Below, piece by piece: positions 7,785 through 17,195 of a stretch of 64,000 bases of DNA. The position numbers and the translations under genes were made by a program. The DNA is from Paenibacillus daejeonensis DSM 15491. Its GTDB lineage: Bacteria; Bacillota; Bacilli; Paenibacillales; Paenibacillaceae. Under the pieces are notes generated by a model. It was not told where the DNA came from. It searched no databases and worked only from the letters and a program-made list of their open reading frames with translations. The first letter of the stretch is position 1; the number at the start of each line of letters is the position of its first letter. Where the stretch lies: assembly GCF_000378385.1 (NCBI RefSeq), contig NZ_KB899660.1:558001-622000 (forward strand), in the 5' to 3' direction.

Positions 7785-8111
7785 TTAATCGTACTGGAAC
7801 CCCTCTAGTGCAGATACTGCAGCCATGCCGCCTGCAATGTTGGTCAGCTTGTCATAACCCTGCTCGGCAAGGTAACGACACACCTTCTCGCTACGTACGC
7901 CGTGCGCGCAAACGATATATAACGGCTGCTCCGCATCCAGCTCGTCCAAACGCCCTGGAATGGTATTCATCGGCACATGTCGCGATCCGTCGATATGGTA
8001 ATACTCCCATTCTGCCGGCTCACGCACGTCGATAATCTGCTCGGCAGTCAGCTTGCCAGATGACAATTGCTCCTTCAAGGCTGCAGCATCCATCGTATCC
8101 CAGTTGCTCAA
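7785..8111 (-). CDS. Single-domain rhodanese-like protein
   Basis: 108 residues if the TTG at 8111 is used. That start has GAGGGAG 6 bases upstream, which is better than the in-frame ATG at 8159 or the internal ATG at 8093. The rhodanese fold is clear: DVREPAEW near residue 29, then the active-site loop CAHGVRS near residue 69, with catalytic cysteine and an arginine typical of sulfurtransferases, and GGMAAV near the end. Single-domain rhodaneses carry persulfide sulfur between partners; the physiological donor and acceptor are not evident. It is monocistronic. Confidence 0.85.
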   Translation of the reverse strand: MSNWDTMDAAALKEQLSSGKLTAEQIIDVREPAEWEYYHIDGSRHVPMNTIPGRLDELDAEQPLYIVCAHGVRSEKVCRYLAEQGYDKLTNIAGGMAAVSALEGFQYD

Positions 8112-8236
8112 GTCTCTCTCTCCCTCACGCCGCAGCCCGTCCGCCTTAGGCGGCAGCACGGCTTTTATTATGCGTCCGAACCCGGTCGCTTGCTTGCATC
8201 ATAACTTAAATTCAGCTATTTGTTCAAGTTTTGTCA

Positions 8237-8264
8237 TTGCAATCTACCACCGGGTTGCTATAAA
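8237..8264 (+). promoter_or_regulatory. Possible serA promoter
   Basis: TTGCAA (8237-8242), a 16-bp spacer and TATAAA (8259-8264). This would give a leader of about 110 nt containing the hairpin at 8294-8340. Confidence 0.45.
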
Positions 8265-8293
8265 ATAGTAGAGGTTATAAAATCGGCGGAATC

Positions 8294-8340
8294 AACCCTA
8301 GTCCCGCAGTTGCACACGGTGCCGGGTACCGGGGTTTTTC
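8294..8340 (+). promoter_or_regulatory. Terminator-like hairpin in the serA leader (possible attenuator)
   Basis: AACCCTAGTCCCG pairs with CGGGTACCGGGGTT (one mismatch, one bulge), capped by an inner GCAC/GTGC stem, and is followed by TTTTTC at 8335-8340. It ends about 42 nt before the serA start codon. The fold has the shape of an intrinsic terminator inside a leader, so transcription attenuation is likely. No T-box core or other known riboswitch signature is visible. Confidence 0.6.
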
Positions 8341-8382
8341 AAATGTATACAGAAGTGATTATCATTAGGAGGTTTAACCCAC

Positions 8383-9975
8383 ATGTTCAAAGTGCTAGTA
8401 TCGGATCCGATTAGCGATCTTGGAATTCAACAGCTCGTGGAGGCTGCCGATGTGGCTGTAGACAAGAAGCCCGGCCTAAGCGAGGATGAGCTGATCGCCA
8501 TCATCGGAGACTATGATGCGCTCCTCGTACGCAGTCAGACACGCGTCACCGAGAAGGTTATGGAAGCGGGCAAGCAGCTCAAGGTTGTAGGCAGAGCCGG
8601 TGTCGGCGTAGACAATATTGATCTTCAGGCAGCTACTGCACGTGGTATTATCGTTATTAACGCGCCTGACGGCAACACGATTACGACTTGCGAGCATACG
8701 TTTGCGATGATGATGAGCCTTGCCCGTCATATTCCGCAAGCCTACATGAAAACCGTCAATGGCGTGTGGGACCGCAAATCGTTCCTTGGTGTAGAACTTC
8801 GCAACAAAACGCTCGGCGTCATGGGCATGGGCCGGATCGGCAGTGAAGTTGCCGCACGCGCCAAAGCATTCGGTATGGACATTATGGGATATGATCCGTT
8901 CCTTACAGAAGATCGCGCAGCGAAGCTCGGCATCAAGCTGGCAACCATTGATGAGATTGTGCGTAATGCCGATTTCATGACGGTGCATACTCCGCTGACC
9001 CCAGAGACGCGTCATATGATTGGCAAAGCTCAATTCGAAGTGATGAAGCCTGGCATGCGCATCATCAACTGTGCGCGCGGCGGCATTATTGATGAGCAGG
9101 CGCTGGTTGAAGCGATTGATCAAGGTATCGTAGCGGGTGCTGCATTCGACGTATTCGAAGTCGAGCCTCCGGCAGACGACCACCCGTTCCTCAAGCATCC
9201 GAAGGTTATCGTGACCCCGCATCTTGGCGCTTCCACGGTTGAGGCGCAGGAGAACGTGGCTATTGACGTATCTGAGCAAGTGCTGCATATTCTGCGCAAC
9301 GAGCCATTCGCCAATGCAGTCAACATGCCGCCGATTCCGGGAGAGCTGCTCAACAAACTCCAGCCTTACTTCTCGCTGGGCGAGAAGCTCGGCAGCTTTG
9401 TCGCTCAGTTATCCCAGGGCGCTGTATCCGAGATCGTGGTCAGCTTCTCCGGTGAACTGGCAGAGGTCGATACCCAGCCGCTGACGCGTCACATCGTCAA
9501 AGGCGTGCTTGCCTTCCATCTCGGACTGGAACAAGTTAATATTGTCAACTCGATGCATCTGGCCAAGCTGCGCGGCGTGAACGTCGTCGTACAGAAGTCG
9601 CCTGAAGCCAAAGGCTTCACGAACCTCGTGTCTGTGACGCTCAAGACGAAGGACAAAGAGCGCCATGTGGCCGGCACGCTATTAAGCGGCTATGGCTCGC
9701 GGATCGTACAAATTGATAAGTTCCCGGTGGACGTTACGCCAAGCGGCAATCTGATTCTGATCTCCCATAATGACAAGCCGGGCATTATCGGTCGCGTCGG
9801 CTCGCTGCTGGGCACTAACGATGTGAACATCGCTACAATGCAGGTTGGACGTGAGCTTGTCGGCGGCGCAGCCATCATGGTGCTTACAGTAGACAAAGCC
9901 CCAACTAAGAACGTCATCGATGAGTTGGCCAATTTGTCCGATATCAACAAAGCGAAAGAAATCATTTTGTTCTAA
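8383..9975 (+). CDS. serA: D-3-phosphoglycerate dehydrogenase
   Basis: 530 residues, the long form of the enzyme, which oxidises 3-phosphoglycerate with NAD in the first step of serine synthesis. The dehydrogenase core covers about residues 1-315, with GMGRIG at 148-153, the catalytic arginine in NCARGG (about 233), the glutamate in VFEVEP (about 262) and the histidine in TPHLGAST (about 281). An ASB domain (about 315-445) and a C-terminal ACT domain (about 455-527), used for serine feedback, follow. AGGAGG precedes the ATG. A strong terminator follows the stop, so the gene is monocistronic, with a leader hairpin upstream. Confidence 0.96.
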   Translation: MFKVLVSDPISDLGIQQLVEAADVAVDKKPGLSEDELIAIIGDYDALLVRSQTRVTEKVMEAGKQLKVVGRAGVGVDNIDLQAATARGIIVINAPDGNTITTCEHTFAMMMSLARHIPQAYMKTVNGVWDRKSFLGVELRNKTLGVMGMGRIGSEVAARAKAFGMDIMGYDPFLTEDRAAKLGIKLATIDEIVRNADFMTVHTPLTPETRHMIGKAQFEVMKPGMRIINCARGGIIDEQALVEAIDQGIVAGAAFDVFEVEPPADDHPFLKHPKVIVTPHLGASTVEAQENVAIDVSEQVLHILRNEPFANAVNMPPIPGELLNKLQPYFSLGEKLGSFVAQLSQGAVSEIVVSFSGELAEVDTQPLTRHIVKGVLAFHLGLEQVNIVNSMHLAKLRGVNVVVQKSPEAKGFTNLVSVTLKTKDKERHVAGTLLSGYGSRIVQIDKFPVDVTPSGNLILISHNDKPGIIGRVGSLLGTNDVNIATMQVGRELVGGAAIMVLTVDKAPTKNVIDELANLSDINKAKEIILF

Positions 9976-10004
9976 TCTCTGCATTATGAACATGAACAAT
10001 AAAC

Positions 10005-10042
10005 AAAACACGCGGTAGACCTTAGGGCCTACCGCGTGTTTT
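10005..10042. terminator. Bidirectional terminator between serA and resE
   Basis: AAAACACGCGGTAG (10005-10018) and CTACCGCGTGTTTT (10029-10042) form a 14-bp stem with T-runs in both directions. It serves the convergent serA and resE transcripts. Confidence 0.92.
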
Positions 10043-10087
10043 ATTGTTTCACGTACAACAAGATTAGACGCCAACCTCAGACAAGAG

Positions 10088-11512
10088 TTAGTGCGCTTCG
10101 ACAGGAAGCAGCACGGTAAATGCCGTACCTTCGCCCACTGTGCTCTCCACGCGAATGGTTCCGCGATGGGATTCTACGATATTCTTGACAATCGCGAGCC
10201 CCAGGCCCGTGCCTGATGATGTCGCTCTAGTCCTGGCTTTGTCAGCTTTGTAGAAGCGTTCAAAGATAAAGGGCAGATCCTCTGCTGGAATGCCTTGCCC
10301 TTCATCCTTCACGACTAGTTGAACGTAGGGATTGCCCTCGTGACGGACGGTCTCGGCCTGAATGGTAATTGCTGCTTCCTCCGGCGTATGACGGAGTGCA
10401 TTATCCAACAGGTTGGTTAACACCTGCTCCAGGCGATCCTCGTCCGCGAGCTTCAGCTCCAGAGGCTGGTCCGGACATTCATAATGCAGACGAATGCCCT
10501 GTTCCTTGGCATAAACCTGAAACTTGCGGTGGACTCGGGTTATCAAGCCTTGCACGTCTACCTGCTGCATGTTCATCTGCAAATGACCGGCTTCCATCCG
10601 GGCCAGATCGAGCAGGTCCTTGACCAGCCTGCCCATCCGCAATGACTCGTCATGGATAACCTGCACGAGCTCTTGCCGTTCCTCCGGCGAAGCTGCGATA
10701 TCATCCATCAACGCCTCACTATAGCCCTGCAGCATCGACAGCGGCGTTCTGATTTCATGAGAAACATTGGCCACGAAGTCTCGACGCAGCTTCTCCAGTC
10801 TGAATTCCTCTGTCACATTCCGCATCACTGCCACCGCGCCGCGAACATGACTGTTGGACTTGAGAGGCGCCATGACAACAGACCAGACACTGTTCATCAC
10901 ATTGACCTTTGCGCTCTGATCATGCCCCTCCCTGACTACTCTGCGGTAGAGATCATAGAGCGGTGCAGGCACATCTCCGTACGTTACGAAGGTAGCTGAT
11001 TCGTTGGACCAGTCCAGATTGCTCCACTGCTCCATCAGACGCTGCCCCTGTGGATTCGTCAGGATCACCTTGCCCGCAGCGTCAAAGGTGATGACGGCAT
11101 CCGCCATACTCCGAAGCACGCTCGACAAGTGATCCTTCTCATGCGAGAGATCCTTGATCAAGGTATCGACTTCCTCTGCCATATGGTTAAAGGTATGCGA
11201 CAGATCACCAATCTCATCCGAGGAACGAATCTGGACCCGGGAGCGGTAATCGCCCTGGGCAATCAAGTCCGCTGCCTTTTTCAGCTGTGTCAGCGGCTGC
11301 GTAATCTTCGTGATCAGGAAGAAAGCAAAAAACGTCGTCAATAGAAAACCGATAACCCCGACGATACTAAAGAGCACTTTAATATCATGAGAGTTCTCGA
11401 ATTCAATATCCACATAAAGGAGCAAGAACAGCCCCAAGGTGAGCAGCACAACGGCTACCAATAGAATAATCGTGATCCAGAGCTTGCCGACTACACTTTT
11501 CCAGAGCAGCAT
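10088..11512 (-). CDS. resE: Sensor histidine kinase ResE, without extracytoplasmic domain
   Basis: 474 residues. ResE phosphorylates ResD in response to oxygen limitation or nitric oxide. Two membrane segments (about residues 9-32 and 45-68) are separated by only about 12 residues. A HAMP linker (about 70-122), a PAS domain (about 128-230), the phospho-acceptor box VSHEIRTPLSM (about 246-256) and the ATPase boxes N (NLLDNALRH), G1 (DEGQGIP) and G2 (GTGLGLAIV) follow. Bacillus subtilis ResE is much longer because of an outside domain that is missing here. The stop of resD is directly adjacent to this ATG, so the pair is coupled. Confidence 0.9.
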   Translation of the reverse strand: MLLWKSVVGKLWITIILLVAVVLLTLGLFLLLYVDIEFENSHDIKVLFSIVGVIGFLLTTFFAFFLITKITQPLTQLKKAADLIAQGDYRSRVQIRSSDEIGDLSHTFNHMAEEVDTLIKDLSHEKDHLSSVLRSMADAVITFDAAGKVILTNPQGQRLMEQWSNLDWSNESATFVTYGDVPAPLYDLYRRVVREGHDQSAKVNVMNSVWSVVMAPLKSNSHVRGAVAVMRNVTEEFRLEKLRRDFVANVSHEIRTPLSMLQGYSEALMDDIAASPEERQELVQVIHDESLRMGRLVKDLLDLARMEAGHLQMNMQQVDVQGLITRVHRKFQVYAKEQGIRLHYECPDQPLELKLADEDRLEQVLTNLLDNALRHTPEEAAITIQAETVRHEGNPYVQLVVKDEGQGIPAEDLPFIFERFYKADKARTRATSSGTGLGLAIVKNIVESHRGTIRVESTVGEGTAFTVLLPVEAH

Positions 11513-12229
11513 TTACTTCGGTACCTCAAGTTTATAGCCAACGCCCCAGACGGTTGTAATCATGGCAGCAGCATCTGGCGATACCTTGTTCAGTTTCTCA
11601 CGCAGCCGTTTGACGTGGGTATCGACCGTTCTCAAATCACCGAAAAACTCGTAATTCCACACATCCTTCAGCAGCTCCTCCCGGCTAAACACCTTGTCCG
11701 GGGAGACTGCCAAATAGTGAAGCAGCTCATACTCCTTCGGTGTCAGGCTGACCTCCTGACCGCCAGCAGACACCCGGTGTGCATCATGCTCGATGACGAG
11801 ATGAGGAAATACGATGTTATTGCTTGAATTGGCTTCCTTGGTCAGGTAAGCCGTTGCCGAAGAGCGACGGAGAATGGCTTTGACCCGGTAGATCACCTCA
11901 CGCGGGCTGAATGGCTTCACGACATAATCGTCTGCGCCTACCTCAAAGCCCTGCACCCGGTTCATCTCTTCTCCCTTGGCAGTCAACATGATAACCGGCG
12001 TGGATTTCACCTGACGGAGCCGGGTACAGACCTCGATTCCGTCGATTCCCGGCAGCATTACATCGAGCAGCACCAGATCGAAATCCGAAGAGGTTGCCAT
12101 GCGCAGCGCATTTTCCCCATCTTCTGCTTCTTCAATGACATAGCCTTCTTTTTCAAGATACATCTTTAAGAGACGGCGAATTCGTTCTTCATCATCTACG
12201 ACTAGAATACGCTGCAATTGCTCTGACAT
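11513..12229 (-). CDS. resD: Response regulator ResD (OmpR family)
   Basis: 238 residues. The receiver domain (about 1-120) has the acidic pocket DDEE, the phospho-acceptor aspartate in LLDVMLPG (about residue 56) and the lysine in VVKPFS (about 105). A winged-helix DNA-binding domain (about 135-235) follows, with TPKEYELLHYL and the recognition region RTVDTHVKRLREKL. ResD activates genes for anaerobic and cytochrome-based respiration. It directly precedes resE and follows resC by 34 bp, the conserved res order. Confidence 0.94.
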   Translation of the reverse strand: MSEQLQRILVVDDEERIRRLLKMYLEKEGYVIEEAEDGENALRMATSSDFDLVLLDVMLPGIDGIEVCTRLRQVKSTPVIMLTAKGEEMNRVQGFEVGADDYVVKPFSPREVIYRVKAILRRSSATAYLTKEANSSNNIVFPHLVIEHDAHRVSAGGQEVSLTPKEYELLHYLAVSPDKVFSREELLKDVWNYEFFGDLRTVDTHVKRLREKLNKVSPDAAAMITTVWGVGYKLEVPK

Positions 12230-12263
12230 CTTGCGCCTCTCCCCTCTGCTTCAGTTGTAGAAT

Positions 12264-13526
12264 CTAGCTTACACCGGCATAGGAGTGCAGGCCGGCAATA
12301 ACCAGATTGACGCCAATCAGCGTGAACATGACAATGACAAACCCGATAACAGCCAGCCATGCCGAAGGCTGTCCCTGCCAGCCCCGCGACAATCGCAAGT
12401 GAAGATAAGCACTATAGAACAGCCAAGTAATCAGTGCCCATACTTCCTTGGGATCCCAGCCCCAGAATCTGGACCAGGCTATGTTAGCCCAAATCATCGC
12501 AAATATCAGTGCTCCCAATGTAAAGATAGGGAAACCGATCGCAATCGCCCGATACGTTATCTCATCCAGATCCTCCGGATCAATGCCATCCATCAACGGA
12601 TGGATAATTGCACCAAGCGGCTTGCGCAACGCCAGTCGCAGAAGTCCATATAGTAAGGAGCCCATCAGGATCGACCAGGCAATGGTATTCAATTTGCGTC
12701 CCGCATTGACGCCATCCATCCAGCCCGGTGTTTCCAAGAGCGGCTTGTTCAAGCCAAGGAAGCTGTCCATTTCTACAACTTCGCTGTTGTAAGGCTTGAA
12801 GATCGGCGGCATGCTGTAATCTACATTCTCGACTGTCGTCGTCTCTACGCCTCTGGCATCAATATTGACCAGTTCCTGAGTGAAGCTGGCTTGGTAGCCC
12901 ATCCCGCGGAAGATAAAGACCGTGGCGATAAAGGCAATGATGACGACGATGACATACAAAGTGAATTCCACCCAGCGCTGTGCGCGACGGGCTTTCTTGC
13001 TTTTACCCTTAAAGTCAACGACCCGAAGCAGATACATCAGACCGGATGCAAACGCGACGGCGAAGAAGGCTTCACCAAGGGCTGCAGTCGTGACGTGAAT
13101 CTTGAGCCAGATGGAGTTCAGCGCCGGAACAAGCGGCTGCACCTCCTGCGGGAATACCGATGCATAGGCAACAATCAGCACAACCAGTGGCAGTGCAAAC
13201 ATACCGAGCACCGGCTTGCGGTAAATCGCATTGACGATGACAAAAGCAATCATAATTGCCATGCCAAGGAACGTCATGAATTCGTACATATTACTCGTTG
13301 GAATCTGGCCAGAGCCAAACCATCGAGTAAAGAAGAAGGTCAGATGCGCTGCCAGGCCAAGAGCGGATACGACAAATGCGATCCTCGACCAGCGCTTGGC
13401 ATGGAGCTCCGGATCACGGTTGCTCCATTTTTTGCCGGCAACAGCAATCACATAGAACAAGAAACCAAAACAATACAAGAAAAACGCTGCGATAAACGCG
13501 TCACTGCTAAATTCTACCCAGTTCAC
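12264..13526 (-). CDS. resC: Cytochrome c biogenesis protein ResC (CcsB/CcsA-like)
   Basis: 420 residues with about eight membrane segments. With ResB it forms the System II machinery that carries heme across the membrane and attaches it to apocytochrome c. The tryptophan-rich heme motif WGWDPKEVWALITW lies near the C-terminus (about residues 354-367), and histidines in membrane loops are present. Translation starts at a GTG at 13526 with GGAGGGAAAAACTA upstream; this codon shares one base with the resB stop. Confidence 0.93.
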   Translation of the reverse strand: MNWVEFSSDAFIAAFFLYCFGFLFYVIAVAGKKWSNRDPELHAKRWSRIAFVVSALGLAAHLTFFFTRWFGSGQIPTSNMYEFMTFLGMAIMIAFVIVNAIYRKPVLGMFALPLVVLIVAYASVFPQEVQPLVPALNSIWLKIHVTTAALGEAFFAVAFASGLMYLLRVVDFKGKSKKARRAQRWVEFTLYVIVVIIAFIATVFIFRGMGYQASFTQELVNIDARGVETTTVENVDYSMPPIFKPYNSEVVEMDSFLGLNKPLLETPGWMDGVNAGRKLNTIAWSILMGSLLYGLLRLALRKPLGAIIHPLMDGIDPEDLDEITYRAIAIGFPIFTLGALIFAMIWANIAWSRFWGWDPKEVWALITWLFYSAYLHLRLSRGWQGQPSAWLAVIGFVIVMFTLIGVNLVIAGLHSYAGVS

Positions 13527-15178
13527 TAGTTTTTCCCTCCGTTATCCAGTGACTTCGGATCGACCTCGATGCCTACCTTCTTCAAGGCCGAGGCGACATC
13601 ACCTCGCATGCCGTACCAATTCTTGTTGGTGTGTGCACCCAGCGACAATTTGCCGTTATCGACACGCAGCCAGATGCGCCGGTGATTCCAATAGAATCCC
13701 ATAATCAAGCCCAACATGGAAATCCCAGCTCCAACCCATACATAAGGCATTGCCGTATCTACGCGGATGTTCAGGAATGTCGTTGCACCCGCAAACGTCA
13801 CACCCTCCATGGAACCAACGGACAACTCCAATCGATCGGAGATGTGGCTGTTGATTTGGTCCTGACTGAAGCGCTGCTTGTCCACTTGACGTGGAAAGTA
13901 CAGATAGGTCTCGCCTTCCTCTGCAAGTCCCGGCCCTTTGATGATGAAAAAGAAAGCAGGGGCATTGGGATCTCTTGAAAGCGAGGTTGGATTGCCGTCT
14001 TCGCCGATGGCAAACTCCATGTATTGCGAACGCAGCTCCAGCTCGTAGGGTCCCACCTCATAATGCAGGTCGGGGTTGATCATCCGCAGATCGAAGGAGC
14101 CGTAGTTTTCGCCGGTCTCTTTGTTAATCAGGGATGGTTCAACTGCAGCGAGCTTGGGTGTATCGTCAAAGTCAAACTGATAGGCATGCAAGCCCTGATA
14201 GGTCAACGGACTATTAACGATGATGTCATGTCGTTTGACTTCCTCCAGCACCGGCTCCTCCACAAGATCGTGGCAATTGGCTGTACATTCATAGAGTACG
14301 GCTTTGGTTTGATACAGCTTGGCCCGGAGCTGGCCCGCCATCTCGGCAGGCATCTCATCATCGGTATAATACTCTACCGTGAACTGTTCATTCTTAAGGT
14401 AGTAATTCGTATTCTCGATAGGGACGGTTTCCCCTTCGGGGATCGTTACGTACTCGTCCATGTACCAACCCGGGATACTGCGTGCCAGCACGGCAAGTAG
14501 GAAAATAATCAGGCCGATATGGTTGATGTAGGGTCCCCAGCGGCTAAAACGGTTTTTCTCAGCCAGCAGGGCGTCCCCGTCACGATGGACACGGAAACGT
14601 CTGCGTTTCAGTTGGCCTTCCATCTCGCGGGCAAATGTTTCACCCGGGACATCCAGCTCCCGGGTGTAGACAACCTTTTGTCTTGTAATGAAGCTGAGAT
14701 GCTTGCGGATCTGTTGTTTCTTGAGTGCGCGGTAGAGCGGGAGCACTCGGTCGAGACTACAGATGACCAGCGAGGTGCCGATCATGACAAGCAGAGTAAT
14801 GAACCACCAGGATTCGTAAGTGCGGGAGAAGCCCAGCTGATAGTAGACTTCACCAAACCAGCCATGGTTCGGACCGTAATAATCGGCGGGATTGCCGCTG
14901 ATAAACGTATTTTCCTGGGGAAGAATGGTTCCGAAGATCGAGCCTATCAAGGTAATGATGATCAGATAGACGGCAATTTTGACCGATGAGAAAAAGTTCC
15001 AGATCCGGTCAATCCAATTGGGATTGCTTTTTTGCGAGCGTCGGGCTACGCCGTCATACCGCATCTCGAGCGGCTCTTGGGAGTGCATGTCCTCACCAAG
15101 TGGTTTGCCGCAGGATTCGCAGAGCACCGTGCCCACATAATTTTGATGTCCGCACTCGCATTTGGTGTTGTGAATCAA
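13526..15178 (-). CDS. resB: Cytochrome c biogenesis protein ResB with N-terminal zinc ribbon
   Basis: 550 residues from a TTG start at 15178 that has AAGGAGGCC upstream. ResB works with ResC in heme delivery and ligation. The first 30 residues form a small CxC...CxxC ribbon (CECGHQN, CESCGKP) before the membrane part. Membrane segments lie near residues 68-90, 125-147, 213-232 and 497-516, with a large outside domain between the third and fourth. The stop codon overlaps the resC start by one base; resA lies 21 bp upstream. The ribbon could bind metal but its role is not known to me. Confidence 0.92.
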   Translation of the reverse strand: MIHNTKCECGHQNYVGTVLCESCGKPLGEDMHSQEPLEMRYDGVARRSQKSNPNWIDRIWNFFSSVKIAVYLIIITLIGSIFGTILPQENTFISGNPADYYGPNHGWFGEVYYQLGFSRTYESWWFITLLVMIGTSLVICSLDRVLPLYRALKKQQIRKHLSFITRQKVVYTRELDVPGETFAREMEGQLKRRRFRVHRDGDALLAEKNRFSRWGPYINHIGLIIFLLAVLARSIPGWYMDEYVTIPEGETVPIENTNYYLKNEQFTVEYYTDDEMPAEMAGQLRAKLYQTKAVLYECTANCHDLVEEPVLEEVKRHDIIVNSPLTYQGLHAYQFDFDDTPKLAAVEPSLINKETGENYGSFDLRMINPDLHYEVGPYELELRSQYMEFAIGEDGNPTSLSRDPNAPAFFFIIKGPGLAEEGETYLYFPRQVDKQRFSQDQINSHISDRLELSVGSMEGVTFAGATTFLNIRVDTAMPYVWVGAGISMLGLIMGFYWNHRRIWLRVDNGKLSLGAHTNKNWYGMRGDVASALKKVGIEVDPKSLDNGGKN

Positions 15179-15199
15179 TGTGGAGGCCTCCTTGTTCCA

Positions 15200-15727
15200 T
15201 TATGTCTGAAGCAGTCGTTCGACACGTTCATTGATCTGCTCCTCGGTCATGCCTCCGACGAATACCTCCATGATCTTGCCATCCGGCTTCACGAAGAACG
15301 TCGTAGGATAGGAACGGAGGCCATACATCCGCTCCGTCGCCCGCTTCTGATCCCGGAGTATGGGGTACTCCAGATCAAATTGCCGCAGGAAGCTGGACAC
15401 GACCAGATCCGTCTCGCTGAGATTAATAGCAAGGATCTCGAACTCAGAATCCTCCCATTTCTCATGCTGCTTCTGGAACTCGGGCATCTCCTTTACGCAG
15501 GGTGGACAAAACGTCCCCCAAAAGTTGATGACCAACGCCTTGCCCTTGTAATCGGACAAGTGATGGACCTCGCCGTCCGCACCGAGCAGTGAAAAATCTG
15601 GCGCCCGGTCACCCGCACGTGGAATCGGGTTATCATCTGCAAACAGCGTCTTGCCGATCGCATATCCGCCGATCAGCAAGACGCCTAGTAGAACAACAAT
15701 TTGAATCTTCTTGCGCGAGTTTCTCAT
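15200..15727 (-). CDS. resA: Thiol-disulfide oxidoreductase ResA
   Basis: 175 residues. One N-terminal membrane anchor (about residues 8-25) is followed by a thioredoxin-fold domain with active site FCPPC (about 74-78). ResA keeps the CxxCH heme-binding cysteines of apocytochrome c reduced outside the membrane. The central pair differs from the CEPC of Bacillus subtilis ResA: here it is CPPC, which would be expected to change the redox potential. It is the first gene of resABC(DE), with a likely promoter upstream. Confidence 0.93.
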   Translation of the reverse strand: MRNSRKKIQIVVLLGVLLIGGYAIGKTLFADDNPIPRAGDRAPDFSLLGADGEVHHLSDYKGKALVINFWGTFCPPCVKEMPEFQKQHEKWEDSEFEILAINLSETDLVVSSFLRQFDLEYPILRDQKRATERMYGLRSYPTTFFVKPDGKIMEVFVGGMTEEQINERVERLLQT

Positions 15728-15765
15728 CGCTATACACCACCTAGGCTACAATGCATGATAGTTAC

Positions 15766-15820
15766 ATTATAGCGAATAACGGAACTTTAAAAACCGGGGC
15801 AGAGTTCACTTTTTATGAAC
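15766..15820 (-). promoter_or_regulatory. Possible resA promoter with an upstream dyad
   Basis: On the minus strand TATAAT (15771-15766) lies about 38 bp before the resA ATG, with a poor -35. About 33-49 bp further upstream is the inverted repeat GTTCA-taaaaaG-TGAAC (15804-15820), which overlaps the rluB stop. A weak -35 plus an upstream dyad suggests activator dependence, with ResD the obvious candidate. This is inference. Confidence 0.35.
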
Positions 15821-16549
15821 ATTATGTGACTTGCGAGCCAGTCCCAGAAGCTCCTGAACCTCCTTAGGTGACAGATGTCTGAACTTGCCGCGCTGCAGGT
15901 TGAGAAGCCCCAGCTCCCCGAACCGCACACGCTTCAGACGGGTGACCGGATGACCGATTGCTTCGAACATCCGACGCACCTGACGGTTGCGCCCTTCATG
16001 GATGGTGATGGTAATCACAGCCTGTTTCTTCTCCTCATCAACATCCTGGTATTCCACCTGGGCAGGAGCGGTCATGCCATCCTCGAGTTGGATGCCTTTG
16101 GCCAGTTTATCCAGGAGCGAACCGTGTGGTACCCCTTTGACTGTGGCTAGATAGGTCTTGGGCACATGGTGCTTGGGGTGGGTCAGCAGGTTGGCAAATT
16201 CACCATCATTCGTAAGGAGCAGCAGCCCCTCGGTATCGTAATCCAATCGTCCAACGGGATACACACGCTCTTTGATACCCGGCAGATAATCACCCACCAC
16301 TTTGCGGCCTTTTGGGTCCGTGGCGCTTGTGATGACTCCTTTGGGTTTGTTAAGCATCAGGTAGAGCTTGCTCTCGCTCTTGATCGGTTTGCCGTTCACC
16401 GTAATGCTGTCCTCTGCCGGGTCTGCCTTGACACCGAGTGTCGTCACCGTTTCGCCATTGACCTGGACCGAACCGGAGAGGATAAGTTCTTCACATTTGC
16501 GACGGGAGGCGACTCCCGCCTGGGCTAATATCTTCTGTAAACGTTCCAA
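15806..16549 (-). CDS. rluB: Ribosomal large-subunit pseudouridine synthase B
   Basis: 247 residues from a TTG at 16549, which has AGGTGA five bases upstream and gives the usual opening MERLQKILAQAGVASRRKCEE. RluB makes a pseudouridine in 23S rRNA near the peptidyl-transferase centre. An S4 RNA-binding domain (about 3-60) is followed by the synthase domain with the catalytic aspartate in GRLDYDTEGLLLLTNDG (about residues 99-115) and the late motif GRNRQVRRMFEAIGHPV. It is placed between spmB and resA, as in Bacillus. Confidence 0.93.
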   Translation of the reverse strand: MERLQKILAQAGVASRRKCEELILSGSVQVNGETVTTLGVKADPAEDSITVNGKPIKSESKLYLMLNKPKGVITSATDPKGRKVVGDYLPGIKERVYPVGRLDYDTEGLLLLTNDGEFANLLTHPKHHVPKTYLATVKGVPHGSLLDKLAKGIQLEDGMTAPAQVEYQDVDEEKKQAVITITIHEGRNRQVRRMFEAIGHPVTRLKRVRFGELGLLNLQRGKFRHLSPKEVQELLGLARKSHNVHKK

Positions 16550-16634
16550 TTGTTTCACCTCATTCACATCATACCACAGCTTGGCCAAAGCACAAGCATG
16601 CGCATGAGGCAAAAGCCTGCGGTTTACCTAGCTT

Positions 16635-17168
16635 CTAACCGAAGATATACAGACAAATAAAGACGGCGGCCACAAACCCCACCACATCCGAGAACAGTCC
16701 GACCTTGAGGGCATATCGCGTGCGGCGGATGCCGATAGCACCAAAATAAACCGTGAGTACATATAACGTGGTATCCGTACTGCCCTGAATGGTTGAAGCA
16801 ATTCTTCCGATCATGGAGTCAGGCCCGTAGTTCTCAATTAGATGCGTCGTGTACGCCAGCGAACCTGCTCCGGTAAGCGGCCGAAGCATACCTAGCGGCA
16901 GCACTTCACTCGGAATGCCGATGCCCGCCATGAGCGGCTGCAGCGCTTGTACCATCAGCTCCATTGCACCGGAGGCGCGAAACATGTTGATTGCCACCAT
17001 CATCCCAACCAGGTGAGGAATAATGGCGATGGCAGTATCAAAGCCTCCTTTGGCCCCATCTACAAATGACTCATAGACGGGGACTTTACGAAAGGCTGCG
17101 TATAGCGGAATAAATACAATAAGAGCAGGAATAAGCCAAATCGATAACGTTGTAATCAGATCATACAT
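16635..17168 (-). CDS. spmB: Spore maturation protein B
   Basis: 177 residues with about four to five membrane segments and a nucleoside-recognition/Gate-type fold. SpmB acts with SpmA in dehydration of the spore core. The family motif LRPLTGAGSLA (about residues 96-106) and QGSTDTTLYVL (about 128-138) are present. It lies 27 bp downstream of spmA, the standard dacB-spmA-spmB order, and is probably transcribed in the mother cell. Confidence 0.93.
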   Translation of the reverse strand: MYDLITTLSIWLIPALIVFIPLYAAFRKVPVYESFVDGAKGGFDTAIAIIPHLVGMMVAINMFRASGAMELMVQALQPLMAGIGIPSEVLPLGMLRPLTGAGSLAYTTHLIENYGPDSMIGRIASTIQGSTDTTLYVLTVYFGAIGIRRTRYALKVGLFSDVVGFVAAVFICLYIFG

Positions 17169-17195
17169 CTGCTACCCCCCCACCTGATCGAGCTG

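Noticed and set aside
8265-8382. T-box riboswitch before serA
   Set aside because: The conserved T-box core is not present and the leader is too short; only a terminator-like hairpin is seen.
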